From Atherix ibis (Eukaryota > Arthropoda > Insecta > Diptera > Athericidae): a stretch of 64,000 bases of DNA. Below are positions 26,089 through 41,000 of this stretch, one piece after another; the first letter of the stretch is position 1, and each line of letters starts with the position of its first letter. The notes under the pieces were generated by a model. It was not told where the DNA came from. It did no database searches and saw only the letters and a list, made by a program, of their open reading frames with translations. Location: contig OY282609.1 of NCBI GenBank assembly GCA_958298945.1, positions 62,964,220 through 63,028,219 on the forward strand. Direction: 5' to 3'. The position numbers and the translations under genes were made by a program.

Positions 26089-29000
26089 ATGTTCTTTCGA
26101 CGGGTATTCTCTCGTAAGGGGAAAACCGACTCAATCGATTCATCTGATGATAGTCAAAAGAATGGGAATAACAAAATGCTTTCGCGATCGCCGAAAAAAG
26201 TTCATAAATACACGCACACAGTTCTACCAGAGGACAAACGCAGCTTGACAGTGCTTCAATTAACACCTTTATGGGAGCATATAATTAGGACTCGCAAGTT
26301 ACCTGATGATCTAAATCAGACCGAAATGTTTGCGGAATTTATGGAACGTCTTCGGGATCCAGAATGGCAAGTGAGACAGCATGCACTTCGTGTGCTTGTC
26401 GATGTTCTCATTGTGATCGGCAAAAAAGCCGATGCTTACTTTTCACCAATTGTACCACAATTAGTAGAAAATCTTGGACATCCTGCACCAACAGTACGAA
26501 AGGGTGCCTTAGATGCTCTTCGAATTTATATAGCGGAAACAGCTATGCCGGAAACTATACTTTTAGAAATTATGGATATAGGTCTAAATCAACGTATCAC
26601 AACAGAACCCTTTGGTGGCCGATTAACTTGTGGAGTTATGCTTTCATTACCGGCACTAGTGCAAGCTACTCTACATACTCCAAAAAGGGATTATATTCTT
26701 CATACCACTATTGATAAGCTAACAAACAAAATGTCACAAGTAACCCATCAGGAAATCACTTTGAAAGTGTTGCTTCGTATTCGAGACATGATTGGACCAA
26801 GAGAATTTTCCGAACATATGCCACGGGAAACTTATCGTGAATTTCAACTACTTTGCGATATATACGGCTTAGATGATAAAAAATATCCTGACACGGTAAG
26901 AGGTTCGTTGATTTGGCATTCAACTGACACCGATGATATGTCACCAACAGCAACAAATAATTCAAAAAACTTCGGTTCATCATTTTGGAAGTATTCAGAT
27001 TCATTTGAGAAATGTACAAACTCTTCAACGCCTGTGGCTAAAAAATTTGGTTCATCTATTTGGAATTCTAATGTGCAATCACTTGAAAATACAGATGACA
27101 CGATATTAAAGTCAGCCGAACCAAGACGTTATGGATCATCTTTACGGAAAGAAAGAGGAGGGCAAGGAAATATTGAAACAATAAATAAATGTCATATAAA
27201 TAATCTAAGTGATGATTCATACTGGAGGCCGTCAAGTTCATCTACTACATTTCAAGAAAACGTAAAGAATCATTCTGAAAACCAACCCTCAGATGACAAT
27301 GATAAGATAATAATGGAAACCGAAATAAAAATCAACGATGATACTTTGACTATGCGAATCTTAGAGACAAAAGATGAACATGATGAGGAAGATGAAAGAG
27401 AATTGGTTGATACTGAAAGTGAAGATGAAGAACAGAATAGCGATAAGGTGACATCGCCCATCGAGAATACCGGCATTATTCAGGTTCTTACCGATAGTGA
27501 GCTTGAGGAGATCAATAACGGTGTTGATATTGATTTCGTGAGACGAACCCCAAAACGTGTCACATTCGGTGGGGAAATAATTAAAATGAGAACACCGGAT
27601 AGTGATATTTTGGTGCTTAGTGACAATGACGATAGAGCACAAACGCACCAACACCTCAAACAGCCCACAGAGAATATGAATTTTTTAACAATTGAAATAC
27701 CTAACGACAATACGAAACCAATACCATCACCTAATCGATTGGTGCAAGGCAATTATTCACCAAAGTCAAAACATTCTCCAGAAAATTCTTCTTCAGTTTC
27801 TCCTAGTTCAAAGGTAAAAGGCGCAGACAACACAACTGCATCGCCAGTATCACCAAAAAGAATATCGACACCAAGCGTTAGGCCAGGCACAGCTGGAAGT
27901 GAAGATGCCCGACAAAAATCTGCCTCGCCAAAACGACGTTTTCACAAAATTAGCATTAGTCCAGTGGACAATATTATTAGTCCAAAACCGGTGCATAACG
28001 AAATTACAATTTTGCATAATCTCCAGCGAAGTCCTTGTATATCCCCACCACGTATAAAGCGACAATCATCAAAAGATTCGGAGATGAAGAGTCCCGATCA
28101 GGACCTAATAGAAAATGGAAAAATTAGCATAGACACGTCACCACAAAATAATAATCAATCAGCAACAGTAGTGAGCAATGCCAAGTCATGGGAAGATCTT
28201 AATCTTGTAGACGAAAATACTCTTCATGATTTAAATTCGGGGGTAAGTTGATAGTACAATTATTGTTCATCTTCTTCTTGGAAATTTCAATAAATCATAG
28301 AATTTAATTGAGGTTACGAGTATATGACGTGCTTATAACCACAGAGTGTATAAAAGTTCGTCATTCGAATCGGTATCGTTATTCCGGTTAATAATAAAAG
28401 TATAGCAAAGAAGCAAATAAGATTTCATTTTTTTTCTGTTCACATAGTGTAGGTAGCAAAATAATGTTTACAAAACTAACTAAAACAGAAAAAATAATAA
28501 TAATGGGGAAATATTTTATGGAAAATAGCAAAAAAAAAAAAAACAAGAGTGCCATGTTATAAAGCAGAGTGTAAGTGTTGTTGTTGAAGAAGAAAGTGAG
28601 TAAAGTGAAAGCAACCACTGAAAAAAATTAAGAAAAAAAATGAATCATTAAAAAAATTGGAAATTTCCCGACAACCCTGTTGACCTCAATTTTACTTATC
28701 TCTAAAAGATCAAGCGAAAAACCGACATCTTCCTACCCCTTTTCTCTGGTATACTTAATCTCGTAGCATTAACTTTTTCAGTATGTCGCCAACGTCTTTA
28801 ATTACACTTTAACAAACTCCAAAGTCCTTTTATTATTTTAAACACGCGATTCGTTTAGTGAGAGTTTCTTAAATCACCTAGTTTGGAATCAAATTCTTAA
28901 TAATTTGCATTTTGAATTTTCCATTTTGCCATTAACTGGAATTGTATAGACTTTATTATAGTTTATTATTATGCCATATTTTCAAATTACAGAATCTTTC

Positions 29001-32000
29001 ATCCTCTTCTAAAGGGATTTATAGCACCTACAGATTTTTTTTTTTTTATACAATGCTCCATTATTTCTATGCTGAAGTTTTTATACTATTCATCACAAGT
29101 CCCAAGACCACATTGTTATATTTTTCGTCTTATATTTATTTTAGAATATTTTATTTTAAAATATATATGCACTTTCAAGGTAATATAATACCATAGATGA
29201 AAGGAAGGGTATAATTGTTATCGAATTGACACTGTTGTCTTTAAACAACATAGATTTATTTTTTTGCAAATTCAAGTATGATTTTTTTTATTGTAATATC
29301 AATATTATTGTACAATAAAAGAAAAAAAATTAAAAAATATTTGTACATTTGTATAAAAATTCTTATCGTACATAAATGCCTAAAATGTACACCATTTACA
29401 ATAGATTAAAATAATTTAACTAGAAAGCTAAGGCCAAAGTTTAGAGTGAAATTTTATTGCTGTAATCTTCGAAATTATTTATGTTAAAATATTTTATAAA
29501 TAATTCCAAAGAAAGTATAAAAGTTTACTGCTAAAAAATAAAAGGTATTTATAATAAAAAAATGTATATTTTTGATTTGTAAATACTTCGACGTCTTTTT
29601 TTTTGGTTTTGTTTTTTTAAGAGTAAACAATTATACAGGGTTTTCCATTTTGTCGTTCGAAAAGTACAACTCTATCATTTGATATTTGTTAAGTACACAT
29701 ATATATATCATTTGCCATTTTATATTTAACTATACGCTAAAATTATTCAAAAATGACTTTTTCGAGCACAAATTTCCTTCAACGATGAGGCTCAGTTCTT
29801 ACTTTGTGCGTACGTTAGTAACGAAGCTCTGAAAACCCGCAAAAAGTGACTGTCTTGTGTGACGGTAACGGAGACACCATGGCAGTATGATAACTAACTT
29901 TTTTTGCATGAGCTTAAAAATTTAATTTGGACTGTATGTGGTTTACTAGTATGTGGTGCCGCAAGCCACACAAAACAATAAATTTTGGCTGTATTGCACC
30001 AAGTGCCTAGGACGCATAATTTCAAGGTTTGTTGATGCCGTTTAGCATCTAAGATCGAGAGATTTGATGCTATTGTACCTTTTTATAGGGTAACGTAAAC
30101 GATTGTGTTTACGAAGACAATACCCAAACTTTAGAACATTTAAAACCAATATTCGTCAAGAATTACCTTAAACGTTTTCGTCAACAATTACCAGGTGGTT
30201 ACCTCAACAGTCTCGTGGCGGCTATTTAAATGATTTTATATTTTCTGGACAATGGCAACATTGAAGAAAAAAAATGAAATAATGTTATCAAAATCTGTTT
30301 AAAGTATCTGTCATTTAATTTTACTTTCCAAACCATAAATTGAATAATCCTTTATATATATTGCCCTTTAAATTATTATTTAAGAATTAGATACAAATAG
30401 GTCTAAATAGGATAGAGGAAACGCCATTATATTGGCTACCAAGTAGAGAACTTTTCGCCCAACAAATGTAAATATTGTATAATGTTCAAATTAAAGGTGA
30501 AATTGTAATCTATAAAAAGAAAATTACTGAAGTGGTATCTACAGTTTGAAAACAAAAATTGTTAGATCTTTCAAAATGCTGAATTTTTTTTAAATTCTAC
30601 AAAAATTTCTAAAGTTTTTGTAATTATTTATAAGGAACTTTATAAAATAATAATTAGTATAAAAATAAAGTAAATGCAGTTTATCCTATTATGAAATTGA
30701 AAATCGATCTTTGAAAACTCTGGCTAAGAAGATATTTAATTTCTTTTAAATTAAACTATAGAAAATTTATTTCATTCTATTTTAAATTAAAATAATTTCT
30801 ATAAGAAAAACGGTAGAGTAGCCAAATGAGTATTCAGCATTTGTGTTCAAAAATTTATTAATATGGTCATATTATCTATTATTGATTCTATTATCGTATT
30901 TTACATTTAAATCGAAATAAAACTCATTAAAAACACAATTTTTCATGCAATCAACTATCGTATTTTAATCCAATTATAGAATCTTTTCAAAAATCATACA
31001 TCTAAATATAGATTTTTTGAATTATATGTACGCAAATACTCAATTAAAATTATTTGAATTTTTCGTACTAAAAAATTTATTACGACAATTTCTATTAATT
31101 CAAAAATTTAAATTATGAAACTGGATTTTCAAAATGACGAAAAATTCAAATCAATCTAATATAAATCTGTAGCAAACTGTTGTAAATAATATTGCGTTAA
31201 ATTTTTTAGTGAGGTAATCAAATTATGTAGATAATGATATTTAGTTTTGTTATAATCCAGTTTCTTTTAAACAAATATGTCTACAATAAACTATTTAGTA
31301 TTATTAATATAATCTATTTTTGGATCAATTTTAAAATAAAATAAAATATGTGTACTTATTCTAATTTTTGTTTGTTTACAAAATAAAACCATTCTAAAAA
31401 TACCTTTCAAAAACAAAAATAATATAATTGGTTGTTTAATACATATTAATTGAAATCTTTTTACTCTAGTAATTTCCTTTCTTTTACATTCAATATATTA
31501 TATTTACTTCATCATTAAATAAGATTGCTGATAATTTACAATGTTTTCATGCTTAGGTCTAATTTATAACTTGGAATATCATTTATTTGACAGTTTTCAA
31601 ATGGTATAAATTTACTTTTTCTATGTCAATTCCTTAGATTTTTCATTCGTTATAAAGTGGTTTCAAAACCACTTTAAATGTTAATCATAGAATTTTCAAA
31701 TTTCAACATTATTACCCTAAATAGTTGAGAAATTTCTTCCACATTTTAATAGAAAAATATAATGTAAAAATGAAAATCGATACAGAAAATATTATCCTTA
31801 AAGAGAGGAGAGTAAAGTGAAAAATAATATAATAATCATAATAATAGTAATAAGAACTGTAAACAACATAACCAAAATGCTTAAAAATATTATAGTTATT
31901 GGAACATTTTTAGAATAAGATAAACATGCATGACCCAAATCTACCCTTGTAATATTACAAACGATAAAAAGGGCGAGAAAAAAATTCATCAAATAGTATA

Positions 32001-35000
32001 CAAGCTATAAATAAAAATTTATATTAATTATCACTTTTATAAAAAAAAATGTTTTATTTCATACTTAATCATAATTACAATATTTTCGTTAGATTTTATT
32101 TCTCTAAGACGAACCTTTCGAAAACGTTTCGGAATATGTTTTTTCAGCATTTTTTCGGTGTAGTTAAAGAATTCCAAATTGATATTGTAGTTGAAAATAT
32201 ACAATACTTGAAGAATTATGAGGAATGAACGTCAATATAAGAAAAGGAAAGGGATGAGGGAGAGATTTTTTGTTGTTTGGTGCTAAATTTTTAATTATCA
32301 TCATACAATCGTATTGTAGATTATTTGCTGATAGAACGTGAGGCAAACATAATTCAATGAAGAATTGCATGCAAAGTTTCCCATGCTAAATGATAAGAAA
32401 CTAAGCGAAATGAATACATCAAGATTATTGTTTAAACGTTGAATTATAAATAACTAAAATACGAAAGTATATTTAACTTATAAAAAGGGTTTATTGCAAT
32501 TTTTAACTTATACAAAATAATTTTTTTGTTTAATTCAATTCAATCCAAAAACGGAAAGAGAACGAGAAATATTCTAAATGAACTCATAGAATAATAATAT
32601 TGTTCATGCGAAATTTTTATTAAAATAGAATCCTAGTTATAGGTTATCGCATAGATCAACAATATAATATTTCATTTTACAATTTTCGCAAAAATATATT
32701 GTAATTAAATAGAAAATTATTATTTACATGAAAATTTCTCTTGAATATACATGTACGGGTTTATAGAAGCTTGTTGGCGTAAAATATGGTATTCTGGTAG
32801 ACCTTGCTAAAAAAATTAAAATGTCCAAATATTTTGGCATAAAGGTTACTATTATTAAATATTATTGACAATTATAATGATAATATCTGCGCCAATATAA
32901 AATGTTACAAATAGTAAATTTTCACATTATTTTATATTAAATGTAATGTAATTATAGTGAGTAGTTGTTTTGCTCTTGTGCAGGGCCATTTTGCAGCGCA
33001 ACGGCCATGAGACAATTTGGCGATTTCATGTTACGTATGGGCTGGCATTTTCAGCTTACATAATAAAAGTGATTGAACAAAAGTTGAAGGGAGCAATTAG
33101 AAGTTGTTAAATTTGGCGGAGTATATTAGATTTTTTTTAGAAAATTAAAGAAAGGACCTTTAGGAAAAGGAGTTGTTGAGTCTATGAACTCCACAATGGA
33201 CTGAGTCCTATTCAACAACAAAATCCTGAATTAAATGACGTTCGTTTAGGATATGAGAGATCGTAAGTTGCACACCACAGAAATAACATAAGGACGTGGT
33301 TGGTTACAGAAGAGTAAATCAAGGGTTGAGTGTGGTGTGACTCATCAAAAAAATCTAAGAATATCAGAATGACTATTAAGTAGACTTGTTTGCTGATGTA
33401 TGGTCAATGTGTGGAAGGAAATATTCGACTGTTAGCTCAGACTATCTGTTTCCGTATGTCGAAAGATGTTAAATCCATATGGTCAGTAGATACGGTAAAT
33501 TTGGTGTTACAGAGGATACCAGCATAATCTGGAACCCAACAGAATTTGAAATTTTTGTTATTCACTAATAAATATCGAATGTAGTTGGGAACCGGATCAA
33601 CTGAGGAGCTATGAATAACCTTCAAGGATGTTTCTATTGTGAAGTGTGAAATCACCCAATCCATCTACCAATTTTAAGAAAATTTGCTTGTAGATAAAGT
33701 CTATCTACTTAGTGTCGAAGCACACTCAACTCCGCTCCTAACCACGGTTTCTAATTTTCGAGTAGATGATGAAAATAACTTGAAAATTTGAAGCAAATTT
33801 TGTTATAGATTAGGATTAAGAGTGATTTATCAAAATAGTATAATTAGGTTTTCGGCCAGCTCCAATAAAGAAGGAGCCCCCCCCCCCCTTCTTCTTAATC
33901 TGGAGAACAAAATTTAATTTTCTAATCTTAGAAATACTCGTGTAAGGCAATAAGGATATTGGCTTGTAATTGTTGATATAGAAATTGCAACAGGAGTTTC
34001 CAAATACTTGGAGGTTGACTATTCTATTGTGAAATATCGAAAAAGACTCTTTAATTATTTGGAAAGATACCTTATGCCTGTCAAGTGTAGTCATTTTAAA
34101 AGAGTTCAAACCAAATTTGAACTCTGCAAAGGATATTGACTGGTTCAACCTACACATACATGTGGAAAAATATGGCTTTTATTTTTTATAAACTTCCCTA
34201 AAAGTATATAAGTTTTTTTTTTTTAAATTCCTATTTATTGATTCATTTCTACCAAAAGCTTTTATTATCAAATATATTTTTTGATTTAATGTGAGCATTC
34301 TTTAATCTATAATAACCTTTAAATGAAAACTATAAGTTCAATAAAATATAATCACATGTTTCTGTACAAGATCAATCACCCTACACATATTAAACATAAC
34401 ATAAGTAATTCTGTTTTAAATAAGTAGTCGTATTTTTATTGATTTTGTATAGAAGAAAAAATGAGTAAATATATAAAATGTAAGCAATTGAATAATTGTG
34501 TCATTAAACTAGTGAAATAGCATTATTTATTTGGCAGTGAATGTTTTTCGTCCTTAGGTTTCGTAAATAATAAGATATTGTTTATAGTAAAAATTTATTT
34601 TATCAATTTTTTTGTATACACACTTGTTTTTCTATTAATTAATCGTTATGAGTACGGAAAAAATGTCCATAATTTTTAGGACTGTTTATAGAGAAAATGC
34701 AATACAAATAATTTTGAAGGGAGTAAATATTTGCAATAAAAAACGATATGAAGAAATCCGTCCAACAAATGAAAAACAAATTATGTGATAACATACTAGT
34801 AGATTACAATTTATAGTGTCGTGTATTATCTATCAACAAATATTTAAAGAGTTTTAACTGTCAAATAAAAATATTGAACGACTTTGGTTCACGCGAGATA
34901 ATGTGTATATTTTTTCTGTTTTGGTTTCTATTTTACTCTGGGGAAAAAGCAAAGAACATATGTGCACAATATTATTGGATTATAGATAATAAAAATAAAT

Positions 35001-38000
35001 ATCTTATAAGTATAATTTTGTTTTATTTGATATGATTTGATATTTCATGAGAGCTCATTTTTTATCAGATTAGACTGTATACATATAATAGTAAAAAATA
35101 TAATATAATGTAATTATTATAATTTATTACAATTAAATAATATGCAAATAAATTGCGATTTAAAAACTTTTGATAAATGATAATTAAATTTAAACTAAAA
35201 AAAAACATATTTTATTTATTTCTATTAACGACATAACAATAAATAAATATTTATAGTATGAAAGGTTATTTTTAAACTTTACAAATATTGTCCGGCAATG
35301 TAAAATTATTTTGAAATTGACTAAAGTCAACTTGCAAATTTCAATTTACGTAATTCATTTTCTCTACGAAAATAGTAACTAGGCATTTTTAAATGAAATT
35401 TTAATAAATCACAATCCAGAATTACAAATATTAAAAGAAGGTTAACCGAAATAGAAAAAAAAATGAAAACACATTTAGAATTTAACATTTTATCCTTAAA
35501 TATTTCAAATCTACCACTTCTATGCAAAAAGGCCTTATTCTCTGGACATACACATATGAGCTTTTAAACTGAAACAATCTTACTGTAAATGTTAGTACAC
35601 ATATGGTAGATCCAATAGAGTCCAGTATATTGTAAAAGTGCAAAACTTTTATTTATTACACTTCATTTAACCTTGGAATAAACAAGCATGTTAAGGTAGT
35701 CGGTAGTCTATAAGCTGTAAAATAAGAATCAATAACTGTACTATTCCGAAAGAATGATTAACGTCAACATTTAAGAAATTTTACTTTAAACTGTAATTTC
35801 TGTGCTAGGTGGGCAATGTATTTACAATAAAATCCTGCACAGAAAGGCCAAACATAAAATAATGAAAAGAAAACTGCATATTCTTATGTAAAATAATTCA
35901 CATTTTGAGTAATTGTATTATTGCCCGACTATATTTAAAGGTAACCTAACCTTATCTGACCTAAAATTGATTTAAAGTTCAACCGAATAAATTTCATTTT
36001 CTTTTCTTTGATATCTGTTTGAATCAATTTATATTCTATTCAACGTAATCAATTTAAAAGTTTTTTTTTATCATTTTCATATGTATGTGTATATCAACAT
36101 ACATAAATGTGTGCATATTATGTATAAATATATCAACAAAAAAAACGTTATTCTTAATCAATTTCTTGATATTGTATCATTATTATTATAATTATTGTTC
36201 GGATATATTTGGTCATTTAATTTTTTTTATTTTGTTTTTAAATATGATCAAAAGAGAAATTATTTAATTGACTATTTTAACTTCCTTTATAGATGTTTGA
36301 AGAATTTTTCATATCTACGCGTCAAAAGTATCTACGTATTTATGTATTTAGTTAATTTCATATAATTTTTTATATACACATACAATACATATATATGTAG
36401 TTTCTATCGATTCCTTTTCTTACATCGAATATGAGGTGAAACGCACTTAATAGAAATTTATAATTTGCGTGCTTAAGACGCATAGTATCGTATCGTACTA
36501 TTACTGAACAAATAATGACCTGCTTAGATAGGGTTTTAGCAGTATTTTCCCTAAGAAAAATATAAAAAAAATAATGATTTTATCAATTGAGCATAGTTTT
36601 ATAACTTTTTACTCAAAAAATAAATCAAATCTTATCCTTGAGAGTAAAATTGAAGACTGCCCTTATTTGTAGTTTTGATTGAATAGAAATTGAAGATAAT
36701 TCTTTTAGTTCTTATAAAAAAAAATTACTTTCAAATAATCCAAAGTCAAATAGGATTTTGCTAGAAAGAATATAACGAAATTAGTATATATTGTAGAATG
36801 ATGACGAGGTCACCGGTCTGATAAGAATTTTTATGGATACTAATAAAACATGGTTTATTATTATATTTTTATATAAATTATAGTAAACCCAAATACAATA
36901 TCTAAAAATAATATTTATTGAAAAGAAGAAGTATGAAACATTTTCCATTTTTTTTTTCATAATGACTATCAATAATATGAAACCTAATTAATTTCAAGGA
37001 TTGGAGGTATCGTTTACGAGCTGTTGCTAACATAGAAGAAGCTCTAAAACCTTCCGAAAATTTAGCTTTGATTCAACCACATTTGGATTCATTGTTGAGA
37101 ACACTTTTATCATCGGAAAAGAATGCTGATGTGACTGAAGATAAACGACGTATTGTAATGAATTTGATTTCTCGACTACCCTTGGATAATTTGGAGGGCC
37201 GAGCTAATCAAATAATAACTGGACTGTGTCGACAAGGAGGTGCTGGCAGTAATCGTGTTTCAAAAGCGCTAATGCAAAGACTACCACCCGCAGTAATCGT
37301 CCTCAAACTACTTTCTGAAGAATTTCTTCACGCCAGAAGTTCGAGGGTATATATACACATAATACATTATTAGATTTTTTTAGGAATTATTAACATACTT
37401 TTCCGTAAATACAAATAATAAGTACGATTTATAAAATACGTTTAGATTAACTATAGAAACTTTTGTGTTAGTATATTTTTTCTATTATATTCTTGATACA
37501 ATTTTAGTTTCGTGAAAATGCTCTCCAAATGGTTATGTATGCGCTAATGACGTTTCCTAGTACATATTTTGATACTTCTACTTGTGTATCGAGAGCTATC
37601 TATGCTGCTTTAGATCGAAAGAAAAGAGTTCGTCAAGCAGCCTTAGATGTTCTTGCTGTTCTTGGTCAAGTAACTTCACCTCGCATTGTTATTGACATTA
37701 CGCAATCGATAGCTAGTACTCGAGAAGATGGTTCAGAACTCTGCGCCGCAGTTAAAGCTAGACTTGCTCGGAAGCAGCTTCCAATAGTCGGTCACGATGG
37801 AACAGTTCAATATACTTTAAGAATACCCTCACCAAAGAGAACAAATAAAAATAATGGCCATGGTAGTGCTGGTATTGGCGAAGGAGTTGCTGGTATTGAC
37901 ACGGAAGATTCTTCAGTTGGGGCTGACATTGAATGGATTTCTTCCGGAATTGGTTCTGTTTCACCAACTTCTCTAAAACGTAGACAACAAACATTTCTAC

Positions 38001-41000
38001 CTATTCATAGATCAAATTGTCCACCATTGCAGCATAGGAAAGGAATCAATAACTCTAACAGGTAAAAATACAACAAAAATATACACACATAATCATAATA
38101 TATGGTATGTGCATAAATCGTAATCATATTTGTGGACTTGTTCGAATTAAAAGTATATTTGTTTTTAACTGTCATTCATTTAAAATATCTGATTGATATC
38201 GAACCTTTTTGGTATTTAAAACTTTATCGAAATGATTTACTTTTTTCCATTGCATGCAAAAATCTGCAACAATATTTACGTAGTTTTCTATTATTTAATA
38301 ACGTACACGTATACAAAATCATTTACTTTTTAAGAATCTACATTTCTGACGGAAGTGGAAGTAATAGTAGTGGAATTGGGAATAATAGTAAATTCCATCA
38401 TGCTCCTCATGAAATACTGGCTGTTGGTGTTGGTGTCAAACCAGTTGAAGAATATATGAATGCTAAAAGTAGAAAATACGGAAAATCTGGCAATACGGTA
38501 ATTTTTATTGGATAAAATATTTGAAACAATTTTTCTTTACTGCACCTAGGTGAAAAATTAAAAAATATATTTCTGTATGGACAAGCTTTCCACCATCTGA
38601 GAATTTTATGATAAATCCGAAATGTCTGGGCGTTAAAAAAAAATGTTTGAATCAAAATTTTTAAATATTGCAAGTCAATGAGTTGCATACGTGTATCAAC
38701 TGAAAATGTTTCAAATCAACATTTACGTTATTCGCTTTCCATCAACATTTGTAATAGACTGTCAATATTTTTTTCAACAATATCAATAAACATTATATGT
38801 TATGTGTATTTAGCAGATTTATGATCAGAATTAACTTTCCTGAAGAAGAAGGCCTGTCAATTTCATATTGTGCAGATATTCCCCGTCTGTATGAGAGAGA
38901 AAATGTTTTACTTGAATGAGAGTATTTAAGTTGCCTACGCAGTTTATTCTCTCTTATATTTCCCCGCTCATATTACTGAGTGAGTGTAGGCGAGAGTGCA
39001 CAACGATCCTTTCTTACGCTCATTAAGGATAATTGCATTTACATATGGATATAAAATCTCAATTCTAATGAATTTACATATAGTATGTTCACGAAATTGG
39101 TGACAAACACATGATACACATTTAATTTCATTCCAATGATCAAGTAAGTTGCCTCTTTTTTATCATTTATAATTTCAACATTTGTTAAAGGATGTTGAGC
39201 CTTTTGGAAGTTTAATAAACTTTTACAGATTTTATGGCCAATACATAAGTACGAGTATTTTTAAAAATTCAAATTTTTCATATTTTCAAACAAATTATAT
39301 AATTATATAAAATACATTTTATTTTACTGTTAAATCTATCGAAATATAAATATAAATTTAAATAATAAGACATTTTAATATTTCCCATCAAAGTGAAAAA
39401 AATTTTAAAAGAATTTCGCCAAATATAAATATATACATAAATTAATTTGTACAATACTCGTACCTAGTGTCCTTTATAAAGAAAGAGGTCAACAGTATGA
39501 ACACGAAATAAAATAGTTCGCACTAATAAAATAGTATTGATTTCGTTTAGTTAGTTTTTAACATTCGTAAAGCTTGGACGTATCCTTTAATTGTTGTCGG
39601 TTAGTGAGTATAAAATCCATATAATATCAAGTGTCCACGATAAAAAAAAAGTCGATATTGGGGTAGATGCAGTTACTGCGATTCGAAAACATGTCAATCG
39701 ATTACTTCACAATATACCGTATTGTGGACTATTTTCCTATTAAATTAAAATGGATGGTAATGGTACAAACGATGATTCAAATTTTTTTTCTAAATAATAT
39801 TTTAAATTATATAATTGCAAAATATTGAAAATAATCAATTGCACCCAAATACATACACGTATGCTCATCAGCGATTCTAATTTCTACTCAGACTAATTAT
39901 AGTTAATTTTTAAGTAAATCAATAATTTTTACTTCGATTCGGTTAAGAAAATTTATCAATAATAAATGTGTGTTCTCGATTCATAATTGAATAGATTAAA
40001 TTCAATATATGATAATGTGTACTTGGAATTAGGGCACTGATGATTTTATTGACAAATTAATATATTTTCGTCAGTTTTTTTTTTACACATTTTTAGAAAT
40101 GTATTTTCTATTTATATTCTAATTTAATTTTTTTTTAAACTTAACTATAGGATATTGGTAAATCGAACACACAACAATTATCATTTATGAATGCACCTTC
40201 AGTTCAAGTACCTTCAATTGTTACAGCCAATGAGGGATTAACGTATTCAATTAACAAATCGTTCGAGAAATCAATCAATAGAAATTTTATAAATCAATCG
40301 AATGGTGATATATCAGCAATTTATGGTGAACGTATATCCGTACGATCACATTCGCAATCAGATTCGTCACAGGATGATGGACGAACTAATCATGATTCGA
40401 AGAAAATGCTCAATAACGAACGTGGCATGCGAATACCATTGACTTCAAGGTGATAACGAGTTTTCTTTATATTTATCTACATATGTGTATGCATATAATT
40501 CCAGTTGCTAGTTAGATTTTCTTCAATACTTTTCATGCTGTTTAACTTGTATTTATTTTTAAAAAATTATGATTTTTTGAAGATTTCCAGCGATGGAACG
40601 CTCTGAAGATATTCGAAAAAATACCAATAGGCATCAATACCGAAATTCTTACCAAAGCATTCGAGAAAGAATTCCGGAAGGAACTGGGGAAAGTAATTCT
40701 TATTCAAAACAGAATTTTTCTGTTAATCCTCAATATATGAAAATGCGCCGCACACAACATTCTCAAGGTACAATTAAACACTTCATCATATTTTATATTT
40801 TGTTCTATTTTCTATACTTTAAACGAAAATTTATAGATTCTTTTAATGAAAGTAACTTTGATGAATTACCACAAACATTTAACTATCCAACGTTCAGAAC
40901 ATCAACTCCTCAAGGTCAAGGAGGGAAAAGGTTTTTGAACAGTGATAAATATACCCAATTACGTAGGTGAGTAGTATTATACAATTATGTGAGTTAAAAT

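Larger units (their letters stand above)
28243..36998 (+). other. 8.8 kb first intron of the TOGARAM1-like gene
   Basis: Runs from a GTAAGT donor directly after TTAAATTCGGGG to an ATTTCAAG acceptor before GATTGGAGG. It separates the TOG1-linker exon from the TOG2 exons in phase 0. It is AT-rich and holds two decayed transposable elements (29633-30250 and 33180-34160) plus a ten-base C run near 33880. No other gene is recognised inside. Confidence 0.8.

Noticed and set aside
38880..39000. GA/CT-rich patch in TOGARAM1 intron 4 as a possible GAGA-factor promoter
   Set aside because: Only a few short GAGAG words and no downstream start codon exon close by; too weak to call.
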